The notes under the pieces are model-generated. The model had not been told where the DNA came from. It did no database searches and saw only the letters and a program-made list of their open reading frames with translations. DNA of 64,000 nt, taken from contig BRKX01000015.1 in assembly GCA_026008535.1 (NCBI GenBank), positions 28,045,501 through 28,109,500 of the forward strand, given 5' to 3'. Both the position numbers and the translations under genes were made by a program. Position 1 is the first letter of the stretch. Each line of letters starts with the position of its first letter. Below are positions 23,932 to 36,000 of this stretch, piece by piece. Origin of the DNA: Perilla frutescens. Taxonomy: Eukaryota; Streptophyta; Magnoliopsida; Lamiales; Lamiaceae.

Positions 23932-26900
23932 CTAGCTCATGGTGGAAAACGTTGCCGCTGCTATGCGCCCTTGTTTCGCTTCCTCTTCGCCCAGTTCCTT
24001 TGTCAAATGGAAAAGTGCAGTGGTGTAATCATTGCAATATCTGCCACATTTTGTGGGATCAATCACATGAATAGGGACACCCGCGCAGAGGCACTCTAAA
24101 ACCTTAAGAGCCATTATACCGCAGTCATGGCTGTTGTTCTGCTGTGGGGTGTCCCCATTGCTCACCACCGGCCATTGATCCAACAAAGCAGCGGCTGGCG
24201 CTTGACGTTTCCTCCAGAGGCCTGCCTTCTTGCACGCACTAGGGATGTACCTGGAGATGGTGGTGAAATGCCTCTTCACATCATCCCATCGTCTAGATCG
24301 AAATTGGCTATCATAGACCGTGATTGACTGCTAATTAAGGTCAAGGGCGTAGCACACCCAGTGATCATCGTTGACATTGCCAATCCCGTAGACCTTATCC
24401 ACTTTAGCCCACGGCCTCTTCAGCATCCTTGGACTCGTCCCCAGAATGTATGGTACCAGAATCTCGACAGCATAATTCGCTTCCCCTTTCTGGAGAGTTC
24501 CCTGTAAGCAGTGGTGGCAGGGGTTTGTGACTATACGCTAAATAAAACTAAAGAAAAAGCTCCAACACGTACCCATAAATATGTCTCAATCACCGCCCAA
24601 TTGTCGGTGAAGGTGTCAGGTGCGCGTTTAACCTTGCTGAGAACTAGATTCAAGAGTGCGTCGATGTGCTAACAACACAGGCCCAAAAATGAGTCATGTA
24701 AGGGGATTATTGCAGCGTGTTTAAGCATACGTCATGTAATATTAAGAACGTACCGTGGTGTTCAACCAACCATAGCGCTTGACAAGCCCTTCAAACCATG
24801 GGGCGGTGGTCCATAGTAGGTCATGGTTAGGCAGCCTCACTTCAGTCTGGCTCGAGCTGCCATAATAATGGATAAACCAGTATCACCATAAAAAAATCTA
24901 GATAAGTTGTCTAACGTATGAGTTGAAACATTTACAATAACTTACAGTGGGAGTTTTCGCTGCTCATTGTACCATAGCCTGAATTCAGAAAGCGATGGAT
25001 TGGAAACTGGCTCTAACATGCTCGGGTCATGGCTTTCGGGGGCAACCACCGGGTGCTCAGCCCAATCAGCCATAGCGGCATCGACAGTATCTTCCAGGCT
25101 TGCAGCCCCCGTTTCCCTGGGTTGGATTGGACCTTCGGCTGCGGACTCAGCTGCAGACTCTGAGGCACGCGATGCCTCTGCCTTTCCCAGCCCCAAAAAT
25201 GTAGCCAATGTGATGTCCCAAGTGTCATCCATATCGGCGTTCATATCGGCGGGCTGAGAGTCGATGCCCACTCCGTCGGCTGCCTGTTGGGAGGATGACT
25301 CTCCAGCATCCTTCGTATCATCCTGATTCTCACTCCGTTCTTGGACAGTGTCTGTCTCAGATGCCCCCGATTCCTCCATGCCTGAGCTGGACTCGTCAGA
25401 TGCTTCTATCTCTGTCTGCGCGGATGACTCTTCATCATCTGTGTCATCGGCTTCCTCTTCGGACTCTTCCTCCTCTGGTGAACTCTAATTTTCGCCATCT
25501 TCTTCCTCCGAATAGACAGAAGCATCCGTATCGGCTTTCAACTTCCCATCAACCTCCCTCGCTGAACTGCTCTTATCAGAGTCTTCTGACTCAGTATCAG
25601 AGGCTGAGCCCTCCTTAGCGCGCATTGCCTCGCTCATCCCCTCCCTCAGACTGGGCAGATGCACCAATAATAGGCTCTGCGCCCTCTATGGCCGGCTTCG
25701 TAGCAGGCTCATTCACCTCCACCCCATGAGGGGCATATGAAGTCCCAACAATATGCACATCCTCGCCCCCAGTGAAGAGACCATCGCCACCTCTAAACAG
25801 ATCAGTTCCAGCTTTTCCATGGCCATCGTTCACCAATCGACTTAGATCAAGCTGCATCGCTGCGACGTTGTCTGCTATCCTTGCGACACTATTGCAGAGA
25901 TCACGCATCGCTGACAACATATCCTATGATTCACAAGCATCATTTGGCATAGAGTAGCTGTGTACCCATTCCAAAAATTTATTTTCAGACAAATAAACAT
26001 GTGGGCGGGAGACCTTACCTCAGAGTTTTCGCAGTCTGGTCAGGACTTGAGAAGTGGAATCATCTTGATGGCTGCTTCGGGTCCTTTTACCAGGACGGCT
26101 CCATGTGCTTGAAGCCCCCCCATCCAACTTTCTCTTACCCTTCGCATGGGCACCATCTGTGCTGATTTCATCATCAGAGCTGTCAAAGAAATCGTCGGAC
26201 GATCCATAGTCGTCCACGGCATCTCTAAGAGATTCGATGCTTTCTGCGAATTCATTCAGTCCCAGCTCAAGTAAGATGGGCTCCTCATGCGCGGTCATTT
26301 CAAGCGGCCGCTGTAAAGGGTGCAACTAACACAATGAGACAAGACTACAAATGCAATTAAGAGCTTTTTCAAAAAATGCGTGTGTAGAAAAGAAGATTAC
26401 CTTTACTTCACTGTTCTTCTTAGAAAAGAAGGGCCTGACTTCGTCGTATACGGTTGTCATATTCTTCGGGACACACCACCGAAGCATCCTTGGAAACACA
26501 TCACCTTTAGCTCCAACTGGTAGAGCATAACGACTCGCAATCGATGGCATTATCTCATACAGCCATGCCTGAACGGGATATAGGAATCCGTGTACATCAA
26601 TGGCCCGCCTCCCATCCTTTCTTTTGGCACGAGCCAGACAGGACCTGGCTTGCTCCATGCTCCTTATCAGAAACTCATAAGTAACTTTCCCCCATGGGAA
26701 ATTATTAAACCTCTGCACATTATCAACCACGTGCAGATACTCAAGTGTGACCCCCTTCGAAGTACGATCCTTTTCCAAAAGGATCCCATAAACCACGAGT
26801 AACAAGGCAAGTTTGTAAGATGCCTCTGATTTGGTTTGGCCAGCTTTGTGCGCGGCCTCAAGCTTCTTCTCAATGTCAACGAAATAGAGCGGCTTTTTTT

Positions 26901-27431
26901 TTGAAAACGTCACTATAGAAAGCAGAAGTGGATGGTGTCTCTGGGTCGCCGACTAGCTGAGGCCCGTCATCACTGCAAACTCTTTCGGTCCAAACTCCAC
27001 AATGTCATTGTTGATCTTGAACGACAGCCGCATTCTCTTGAGGGAGTGCCTCTGTAGCTTCTTCAACAGAGTGCCAAGCAGTTGGCCCTGACAGATAAAT
27101 TCTTACTGTTGAAATAAATGGCCAAAGCACGACCTCTTCATCTTTTCAAAGTTTGCATCGTCGAGGTTGTCTCGGATCGTATTTAACACGGCCAAATCGG
27201 ATCTCCTCGAGAGCAGCACACCTGCAACAATTTATAATCAAAAAAGCACATGATCCACAGCTTCATTTCACGTTAAACCCTAATACCCAACATAAAAGGG
27301 TGACCCAAACCCTAGACCACATTTATACCAAAAATTGATGGGCAAAATGTTCTCAGCGGAGAAGTTCGAAGTGCAATCTGCATAAAATAGACAAATTAGG
27401 GCGAACCTTTGCCAGATCCCTTCGCTCCCAT
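23932..27431 (-). pseudogene. DUF1985-Ulp1 (SUMO-protease-like) gene B of the MULE
   Basis: Minus-strand multi-exon gene. A short first exon (27431-27407, MGAKGSGK) joins in phase to 27231, beginning the DUF1985 region (KRSCFGHL, then FGPKEFAVMTGL, then KLALLLVVYGILLEKD, NFPWGKVTYEFL) up to about 26401. The middle exons are acidic, with KRKL and GKRTR basic patches, then a Ser/Glu-rich linker to 24942. Small exons near 24850-24570 precede the C48 protease core: DDHWVCYALDL (His), ITVYDSQ (Asp) and QQNNSHDCG (Gln and Cys), so all catalytic residues are visible. In-frame stops: TAA 27105, TAG 26955, TGA 26022, TAG 25487, TAG 24333. A probable frame change lies near 25640-25690. Ulp1 enzymes process or remove SUMO; Kaonashi MULEs carry relatives. 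Outer exon edges are partly inferred. Confidence 0.82.
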
Positions 27432-28790
27432 TATTCACCACTGGTGTTTGCAAATATCAGAGATAAAATGGAGCAATATTTCAAGCACACAAATGTGGGG
27501 TCAGAGTCGCCGGAATGTTAGTGCTCGTCGACGCTTTCTGTATTTGGGTTGAAGACGGTTGAGTTTGAAAATGAGAGGGAGATTTTTTTCCTAAAGTAGG
27601 AGATGAATGGACGGTTTTTTGCGCAAAAAAAGGCAACTGCTCGTCTTTAAGAATCGTGTTACTCAAACGCTATATCGTACTTTATTCAATGAAAAATAAA
27701 CCGCTAAACTGTCTCAAGTCCAAGAAATAGTTTAAACGTCAGAGCAACTTCAACACATTCATTTCATTGAAAATTATTTCTTTCCAAAAATTATGAAATA
27801 AAATTGGGTAAATATTTCCTCAACTACTGTTACAAATAGGAAATGAATGACGTCAACCAATAGGATTAATTCGTTATGCATCAAAGTTCAGCCCGACAAT
27901 ACAATTATACCCCCAATCAACCAAATTCATTGACACTTTTACCCAACACATCACCGGAACAAAGTGTTAACACCCGATAAAATTGGACTCCTCCTGACTC
28001 TCCCCGTCCTCATTGCGCGTAGCATCTTCAACCACACACTCCCAATCACCGAAGACTAAGTTAATCAACATCGCCACCACATCGACCGCCTCAACAGTCC
28101 ATCGGCGCCTCATATAGTACATGTATCATAATCTCATATGTATTGAATTACAAATTTACATTGAAAATGCGGAGAATTCTAACTTTATACACATAAAACC
28201 CCAAGGGCAATTGACCCTCGCTGCGCGCACCAAGCCTGATCGGTGTTTAATTATTTGCCATCACCTAATGAAAGCGGCCCCGATGCTACCTCACTGAGTA
28301 GGTCGGCAATGAACCTGGTAACGCTAAAATTTTACGTATAAATGCTCTGCCTTCCCAATGACTGGCCCATTGCCGTAAAGTTATTAAGTGCATTTCTCTG
28401 CGCGGAATACAAATGCGCGCATAAACGTCCGCGCATGCATAACTCGTTGCTCAAATTCAAGCGATTTAAGTTGTCCAATTGATTCGCAAGTGCTCACGAG
28501 TATACCTGCTCCGACCACATACATTCCCACATCCCCAAAGAAAAAAAAAGGAAAAACAGCTTCACGATACGCCCTCCTCGAAAATTCACCGACATGCCCA
28601 AGCATCTATGGTAACTGATTTAATTTTATTTATCCATTCAGTTTTTAATTTTAGTCGCCACCGAAATGGTTTGATATTCGTCCGCGGGGTTGGGAAAAGT
28701 TGCTTAGAGGCATACATATAAGGTTTATGAAAATAAAGACTTAACATATCATTTAAACATTAGCTTCAAATGCAACAAGGAAGCATTTAC
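27432..28790. other. MULE intergenic DNA and gene B promoter side
   Basis: Upstream of gene B this stretch holds a possible leader (27440-27700) and AT-rich sequence. A GCGC cluster lies at 28395-28440. No coding frame is convincing. Confidence 0.45.
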
Positions 28791-29170
28791 TTAAAGAAAA
28801 CGGCTACGGCAACCAAGATTAACGCCGTAAACACGAGTTTCACCCACTTCTTAAGGGCTGCAACCTCTCCAGTCGTGTGTTTCAAACCTTCTGCAATCAT
28901 CATCATGCATTCAACCATTTTCCTCAGGTCATCGATGACGTCCTCTGGCGACATCTTGTACTCAGAGCTCTAGGACTCACCCGAGTTTTCTTGAGATGGG
29001 CACTCTTCAATCCACCTGAAAAACTTGCAACCACCTCGCAAGGAATCCGGACACGTATAAAAATGCCTCTCTCTGCTCTGTGGACATTTGGAAACATAGG
29101 TGCGCACGGGCTTTTGACAATCGCACACTAGGAAATATTTGTCGCCCCTGCTGGATGATGAATCGGACAT
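28791..29170 (-). pseudogene. GRF zinc-finger protein with C-terminal membrane segment
   Basis: A single minus-strand frame from ATG 29170 to TAA 28791 encodes about 126 residues, broken only by TAG at 28970-28972. Residues 14-55 form a GRF-type zinc finger: CDCQKP, then SRERHFYTC, then GGCKFFRWIEE, with the spaced cysteines and the FFRW signature. After the stop follow an amphipathic helix likely to form a coiled coil (DDLRKMVECMMMIAEGL) and one hydrophobic span (LVFTALILVAVAVFF) with only a lysine after it, so a tail-anchored form is predicted. Plant genomes contain many small GRF-plus-membrane proteins of this plan with unknown roles. GRF fingers bind single-stranded nucleic acid in some proteins. 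Its presence inside the MULE suggests capture or an accessory role. The stop probably makes it a pseudogene. Confidence 0.8.
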
Positions 29171-29507
29171 TGTTCTCTTTTGGTTGTAGATGCAGTCTAA
29201 CTAAATGTGTGGAGGTATATGTGTGTATATGTGGGTATATATATGCATATTTATAGGCGTTCAGTTCAAGTAGGTATGATATATAAATGTATTCCGATAA
29301 GGTTCGAATTTTCCCTCCACTTTCCCAATATTCCCGCCAAATCACTGTACCGGAAAATTAATTGTTTTTGACACTCCCACCAAAATGGTTTTTACCTACA
29401 ATCACATTAACGCTTTATGAAAAAAAAAACATTACAATGGGGATCAACTTGGCAGTTGTCTCAGAAGTAACCATGCTATCTAAATATCCGCTGCATCTTC
29501 AATCCGG
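29171..29507. other. Short MULE intergenic region
   Basis: It contains TATATATG-type runs near 29230-29260 that could serve as TATA sequences for the GRF gene on the minus strand. Nothing else recognised. Confidence 0.4.
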
Positions 29508-30170
29508 CTAGGAATCGCTGGACTGAAACGGTCCCCATTCAGCGGGATTTTCTATATGCGACTCCGCCGCATCAAACAGCGTGGCCAATGCCTGATAGTG
29601 TGGCTCACCCTCATCATGGTATACTGCAGTCAGAGGATTCATCTGCAAATATATATATAAAAGCCATGATGTCAGCTTGAGAACAAACAACAAAACAACT
29701 ATCTCCGGCGCATACTGATCTGACCTCCTCAAATCGCTTCCAAGTCTCTTCCGGCGCATAAAACTTGTTTTCCTTACGTTTCCAGCAGAACTCTGAAGGA
29801 GTGTAGTCCCAAAGTAGCTTCAACATCGAGTATCGTCCAGCGAGACCGTACACATGGGACCTGTACCAATTGACATCATTCTCCGGCGTCGGTAGCACCG
29901 CATTGACGATTTCCATGACATTGGTTATGGCCTGGATGTTGTCACCGTAACCAACTTGCCAGACGCCCATACGCTTTTGATCCAGAAGCGCATTCACGAC
30001 CCGGCCTTCCAGTTGCTGTGTCCACCGAGCGTCATAGAAATGGGCAGATTGAGGCGGTGCTATTGTAGGATTTCACTCGAGTGTTTTCTTCCAAGGCGAA
30101 AACAGGGTTAAATATGCCAACTCCTCACCCGACAAGTCATTTAATACCCTGTCGATTAAGCTAACTATTG
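29508..30170 (-). pseudogene. Myb/SANT-like (Myb_DNA-bind_3 type) gene, one stop
   Basis: Minus-strand frame from about 30160 to 29725, then an 82 bp GT-AG intron (29724-29643) and a final exon 29642-29508. The sequence follows the pattern of the plant Myb/SANT-like domain: WTQQLEGRVVNALLDQ at the start, RYSMLKLLWDYT in the middle helix, EFCWKRKENKFYAPEETWKRF, then NPLTAVY and HYQALATLFD after the intron. Such proteins include transposon-derived L10-interacting factors and the DNA-binding partner of Harbinger transposases. An in-frame TGA at 30073-30075 interrupts the N-terminus. A splice acceptor near 30160 hints at a further upstream exon that I cannot place. It is divergent from the related gene at 31140. 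The domain call is by eye and should be checked with a profile search. Confidence 0.65.
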
Positions 30171-31139
30171 TGAAATTTTAAGTACAAAATTTGCCATTGA
30201 CAAAAACTGAACCGTCGTCAATTCAGTCAGTTTGGATTGACTCTCCGTGTTTTCTATATTAAAAAAACATTTCCCAAATTCAGGCACACCGACAGCGGCT
30301 TTCATTTGCATTCAGCGTGATTATCAAGGTTGGGAAATGTCATTGCGCGCACATGTGATCGCGCAAGCCTAATCATCATTAAGGCCCATCGGCAACCTCA
30401 TGAATTGACATCGGCATAAGCTAGGTCCAAAAAAATAGTGGTTCGGCTACTATTCTATAAGGTTCTAAGAGTATATTCATGCCTCGAAATATTATTTAAG
30501 AGGACGGAAGCGTGGTTTAAGTGGTCAGCCGTACGAAAGACCACTCCAAGCCGTGGACCGAATCATGCGCAGAAACATGTGCGCGTATCTTACTTCATTC
30601 ATAACCGCGCACCACCCAAAGTGCATCGGCTTTGATTTTTTTTCTACCGACAACAAATCGGCACCGTAAGTTCATTATCGGCATTTCGGTACTTACTGAC
30701 GAAACAAGATTTTATTTCTCATTGAGGCGGAGAATATACGAATTTGACTCATTTCGATGGTCATAACGAATTACAGTTACAACACTGCTGGGAGTGCGCG
30801 CGTTACAAAGCGCAGCATCGGCGTGCGCGCTAGTTGTCGGGGCACTCACTGCGCGTTATCGGTGTCGTATCGGTTGAGCTAATAAAATAATCGCCGTACT
30901 GTTGCGCAGTACACATGTAATATAAGACGCCGAGATTCCATTCTGGATTTGACAACACACAATGCATCGTTCTCTGCGCCATCTTGTTGCGCATGGGCTT
31001 ACTATTCACAGGTGATTGATACATGCGTCATCCATGGAATCTCGCACAGTATTTTTCCAGGCCTTTCAGACCATATTATTGTATGCATTAGGTAGCACAA
31101 TGATCCTATAAATAATCACCTGATTGGTTCAGTAAATCA
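30171..31139. promoter_or_regulatory. Shared upstream region of two divergent Myb/SANT-like genes
   Basis: About 1 kb separates the head-to-head genes. It contains three GCGC-rich clusters (about 30340-30365, 30565-30612, 30795-30855) with CATCGGC words. No coding frame is convincing. A bidirectional promoter is inferred from gene orientation only. Confidence 0.45.
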
Positions 31140-31908
31140 ATGTTCATCAGCAATTGTCCTCTCAACAAACTTACCCACAATCCTCGACAAAACATGGTCC
31201 CCCATGCGATCAATCAGAATGACACCTTCTATGTTGCTCCATGGACTCGCCACCGTGAGGCCCTAGTACTGTCTCTGCTACAGGTAGAGAAACGAAAGCA
31301 CAAGTGGGTACCCAGAGAGCACAACACCAACAGGAAGTACCTCCCAAAGGTCAGAGCCATCATGAAAAAATATCATGATGTTGATATCCCGCTAGAGGCC
31401 TATGTGGCGAAGGTCAGGGAGTGGAACAACTGGTACTATGCCTTCAACTGGCTACTGTCACAGACCAGCGTACAGTACCACGAGCGTCTCAACTATGTGA
31501 ACACCTCTCGATCCAGATGGACTGACTTACTGCTGGTAATTTCCCTCTTGTATTATTACTGTACGAATGCCCGTCGAGGTTTGTTCTTCCTATCGTATCA
31601 TGGATATTTGTTCCGCCACATTCAGAATGTATATAATGCTTAACTATGCGCACCTTTAGGATAACGGATTCGTCCAGCACTACATGGATGAGGGGGAGGT
31701 CAACTGGGAAATGCTAAGAGACCTCTTCCGTGTGGTCATCAATCTGGCCTCCGATAGCGCTTCTTACCATGTGCCGACCCCTAACAACTCTTCTGACAAC
31801 TCCTCCTCTGACGACGGTGGAACCAATCGCTGTGAGCTGCCTAGCTACTACGCTAGTGCCGCTCCTGACGCGGGTGGATCTCAGACTGGTGAGAGTAGCT
31901 ATGCTTGA
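31140..31908 (+). CDS. Second Myb/SANT-like protein of the MULE, open
   Basis: Exon 31140-31535 (132 codons), a GT-AG intron 31536-31659 and exon 31660-31908 join in phase to a 214-residue protein without internal stops. The layout parallels the neighbour at 29508-30170: an opening VAPWTRHREALVLSLL, a central basic helix region (HKWVPREH, KVRAIMKKY), WNNWYYAFNWLLSQT, then RWTDLLL directly before the intron and NWEMLRDLFRVV after it. The C-terminus is Ser/Asn/Asp-rich and unstructured. A Myb/SANT-like DNA-binding role is inferred from this pattern, but identity is low and a new family is possible. An internal ATG at 31194 is an alternative start. It is the only gene of the element that reads through without stops. 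Confidence 0.7.
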
Positions 31909-33050
31909 ATCAGATGCTTGGCCGGAGATGTGCCGATGGTTGTCCGAAGGTGGTCGATGGTTATCCGGTGTTTCCAGCCCTCCCCTTGATGTTGTGCTCC
32001 CCCCCCCCTCCGTTTGTGTGTGATGTTTTTATTTTGAACAATCAGCTCTTTCTTTAGTATTCCTCTGTATTTCGTTTCTCCATTTACATATGGCACAGGT
32101 TCATCGCCACCGTATATGTTTATATTATGAAATGGTTTTCTAATGCCATGCTGGCGTGTATGTCTGCATATATGTTGGTTTTTTCATGTTGGTTGTGTAT
32201 TAGGATTTATCATATACTACCGTTTTTGTAGACATCAACAATGCACACTCGACATTCGACCTTGGCGACTAGGGAGCATAGCTGCGCGCGCGTGCACACA
32301 ATTTCTTATTGCGCGCTAATTGGTGCGCGTATATAACTACGCGGATGGATACAAGGCGCATTCACCGACCCGGTTTTTGCTTGTTTCGTAAGAGGGAGAA
32401 ACATAGTAAATCCTAATGGGTAGAGTCTAAGACCTGTATCAACTTCGCCGATGACAGATACATTTATTCCGATCGTCGTACGATCCCAAATGCATGCGCT
32501 TTTCAACATTCAGCGCCCTACTTGAGGGTATTCTCTTGCATCTTCTAATTAATTTACGCCATCAGTGTTCAAAGTGACACTGTGCCCCTTCTATGTGGGC
32601 TCCGCTAATCGTGAGCGGAAACAAGACATTGGCCAACAATGGGTGAGGTTCATGCCGATACGATTGCATGAGTATGGCCCCATGCATTACATTTTGCATC
32701 AATAGGGTCATCCATATTAATTTATTACAGAGTTTTAAATACTTAAGTGCAAGTCGGACCAGATCCAAGGTGTGGCCGATGCACCTTTTCTGGTGCCGAT
32801 CATTTGCCGATTACTGTAAGTTAGTTAACCAATGCAGAAACTTCCCAAAGTAAGCTATCGGGCATTGTCAAAATCGCCTACAAGTGTAGACCACATATTC
32901 ACACCACATGTTGCATCGACGCATATGCGCAAAATGTGTTTCGCTTGTGATCCGTTTATCCATCCTCCGACGTAGAGCACGTTCGGGAAACATCTTATAC
33001 AAGCAAAGAGTGTATTAATACACAACATTCGGATTTGAATTTATACTATA
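31909..33050. other. MULE intergenic DNA, tail-to-tail
   Basis: Downstream of the open Myb/SANT-like gene and of Ulp1 gene A. A C-run lies at 32000-32008 and a GCGCGC cluster at 32283-32345. Short minus-strand open frames at 32562-32768 and 32306-32509 have no recognisable features. Confidence 0.5.
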
Positions 33051-36000
33051 TCATTCGGACGGCAACAACGTGCTCTCATCCGTGTTGAATCTCCACACAG
33101 TTTGTGCAACATGCTTCCGGCACTTCTTCATATCCTTCTCTGTTTCCATGTTGCTTTGCTCATCGGACAACAAGATTTCCACGTACCGCAGTGCAAACAA
33201 ACCACAGCTGACATTGTCCTTCTGTTTGTATGGATTTGTCTTAAGAGGCCTCCAATACCACTGGGCATACCTCGGTTGGAGCACATGCCTTTCGTCCCAG
33301 AATCCGCAGTTTTTCAGCAATTACGGCAAGATGCGCAGCAGTGGAATGAAATACTCTTTCCGGCATCGTTTGAGGTCCTCTGTCCACACGTGCTGTTTGG
33401 GGTCGAGCACCGTTAAGGCATACCTCTTGAAATCCACCAAGCATGCTACCCAATACCCCGGTAAATGGACGATGAATCCAAGCTGCATAAACACGAACGT
33501 AGTGACCCTTACAGATCAACAGCCTTTGGGATTACCCTTTCAAGAGAATACATTGCATAATTTATTACCTTGTAATAGTCGTACCAAGGTTTCAAAGGAC
33601 CCCAACCAGGACGCTCTCCAGACACATATTCGGATAGACCGGCCAGGTCCTCAGCCGAAATTACTTCTTCGGTTTCTGCACCAAGCTTGGACAGGTCTTC
33701 TCCCTCGGGATGGTATTTGTTGAACACATTACGAATGGCTGTCTGACAAGATATAGGGACAATTGAGTGCACAATACAGACAGAGTAGTTATTTATTGCT
33801 TAGACAGCAAACATGTGGAGTACTGCGATAACAAGTGCGTACCATGAATCCAGTCGAGGTTAGAACGGTGTCTTTCCGACAAGGTTGGCAGTTCGCAAAG
33901 CTGGGATCGCTATGCAGAACGACGAGATAAGCATCGATATGACCCTCAGACAACTCTGCCATCGGATTCAGGATTTCAGTGAAGAATTCCATTGAAACAC
34001 CATATCCTATGCCCACATTCCTACTGCAGCCAGATATCAACCCATCGCACACATCAACGATTGCATTCTCAGAGGCAGTTAGAAACGCGATTAAGAAAAT
34101 ACATTAAATATCACTCACAGGCCCTTCGCGTTGTTCACTCTCCATGTCTTAAAATCTGCAAATCGCTTCTCGATAGGCCGAAAGGGGCTGCACAACGCAG
34201 CTGACGCTGCCCTCCTACGGACTTCTCTGTAATTCAGCTTCAGAGGCGTTAGCTCTGAAGGAATTATACAGCTACCGATACCTTGCGTGGACTGGGGTGG
34301 CGGGCTATCACCATGCGCTGTAGAAGTCATCTTTGAAGGAACTGCACCGCTTTCCACGACCGGGGGAGATGGACCTGCTGCCGTAGGAGTTGTCTCTGTG
34401 GGAATAACACCGCTTTCCACTACTGGTTCTGCCCACGGCTGCGGGCTACCATATTCCATTCTTTCACCGGCATGTGTCGGCCGATCTCCGGCTGAATCGA
34501 ACGATAGTCGGCTATGCCACGACATCGTGTCCTCCGCCCCTAATGTCTCCCGTACACCCCAATCTTGCGACTGCCGGCAGGGCCATGCGCTGACCGCCCC
34601 CGTACTCTTCGGGATAGGCCAACCCCCACTCTCATCCCCTGACTGTGTGTCTTGTGAGGGGTTCCAACCCCATTTGAATTTAGGTGGTTGCCATCCCCAG
34701 TCGTCTTGAATTACATGAACAAATTAGTTGTTAATTAATATAAACTTTCACAGCACATACTATATGAAACCAACGTGAACGCACCTGTCTGATTTTATGT
34801 TCATCGGATCTCTCAGGACTTCCCTCTTGCTTGGGGGGCTTCGGCAGAATTTGACAAAGCCAGATATTCTGTCCATCACTTCTTAAGCCGCACGTTGTAC
34901 TGCTAGCTCAGCCACAAGCTGTGAGGCCTGCTCAGCCGTTAATCGAGCAGCTCTCTCGGCCACATCATGGCACTCCCTCATAAATGACTCTCTTTCTCCC
35001 ATGGACATCAGCTGAGTTGTGTCAGGTTCCACTGGCCTGCAGGAACGTCCAAGTTGCATACCACATTGGTCCAAACATTCCATATTCAACGACTCATTGA
35101 CTTCGGGTGGGTTAATAAAGAAGCGATCGTCTACAATGGTGCTCGTATTATGTTCAGGGTTGTTAGTCAACATCTCGTCTGCCCGGGTGTGCATGAACGG
35201 CACCTCCACGGGTGTAGGGTTGGTTGTCAGACCAGGGAGTACTGCCCAGCCAGGCAGCGAAGCCTGCACCGCCACATTCGATCATTTTTTAGCTGCATGG
35301 CGTGGAGAAGCATGTTGCAAAAGAAAGAGACCTTGTTCTATGCTCTTCCATTACCGAGAGGCAATTTCGAGGTCCGATGGTTTCAACTTGCGGAACAGCT
35401 GCATTCAAAGAATAATTGAACACATGAGTGATAGTTTTTAAAGGTCGAACGAATGAAGGAACGTTATATGGACCGCTCTGAATGATCCACACATGCCCTC
35501 TGATGTCTTTCAAGTCACAGTTCTTGAATTTATACAAATACCGTAACACTCTCGGCATAGCAACGGATGATGCAACACCTCCACAAGTCTCACCGAGCAG
35601 TGGGACAGCACAATATATCCATGCCTGCGTCAAGATAGTGTATACAAAGTTCTGAGTTGACGTGAATTTAACCTATTGCAAAATATCATATAATTACAGT
35701 GAAATCAAAACTACTCAAGGAATTAATCTCAGCATACCGTGAACGCTAGTGAGAACCCATATATGTGGTAAGAATCTCTTACGGCATCTTCCTTCCTCGC
35801 CGTCGGGATATTGTTCAGATAATGCAGCAGTCTTTGGTATGAGTAGCTGCCCCAAGGAAATGATTCCCATTTTTCTTTGTCCTCAACCAAAACCCACAAC
35901 CAATCAGGAATATAATTTCCGAAGTCCATTCCAAGCAACACACCACTCACAAACAACACTTTGGCAGCCTTCAAATAGTCCTTCGAGTCATCCCCAAGTC

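Noticed and set aside
27103..27123. Possible mini-intron around TAA in DUF1985 of gene B
   Set aside because: The GTAAG...CAG interval would be only about 19 bases, too short for a plant intron. A C-to-T stop fits better.
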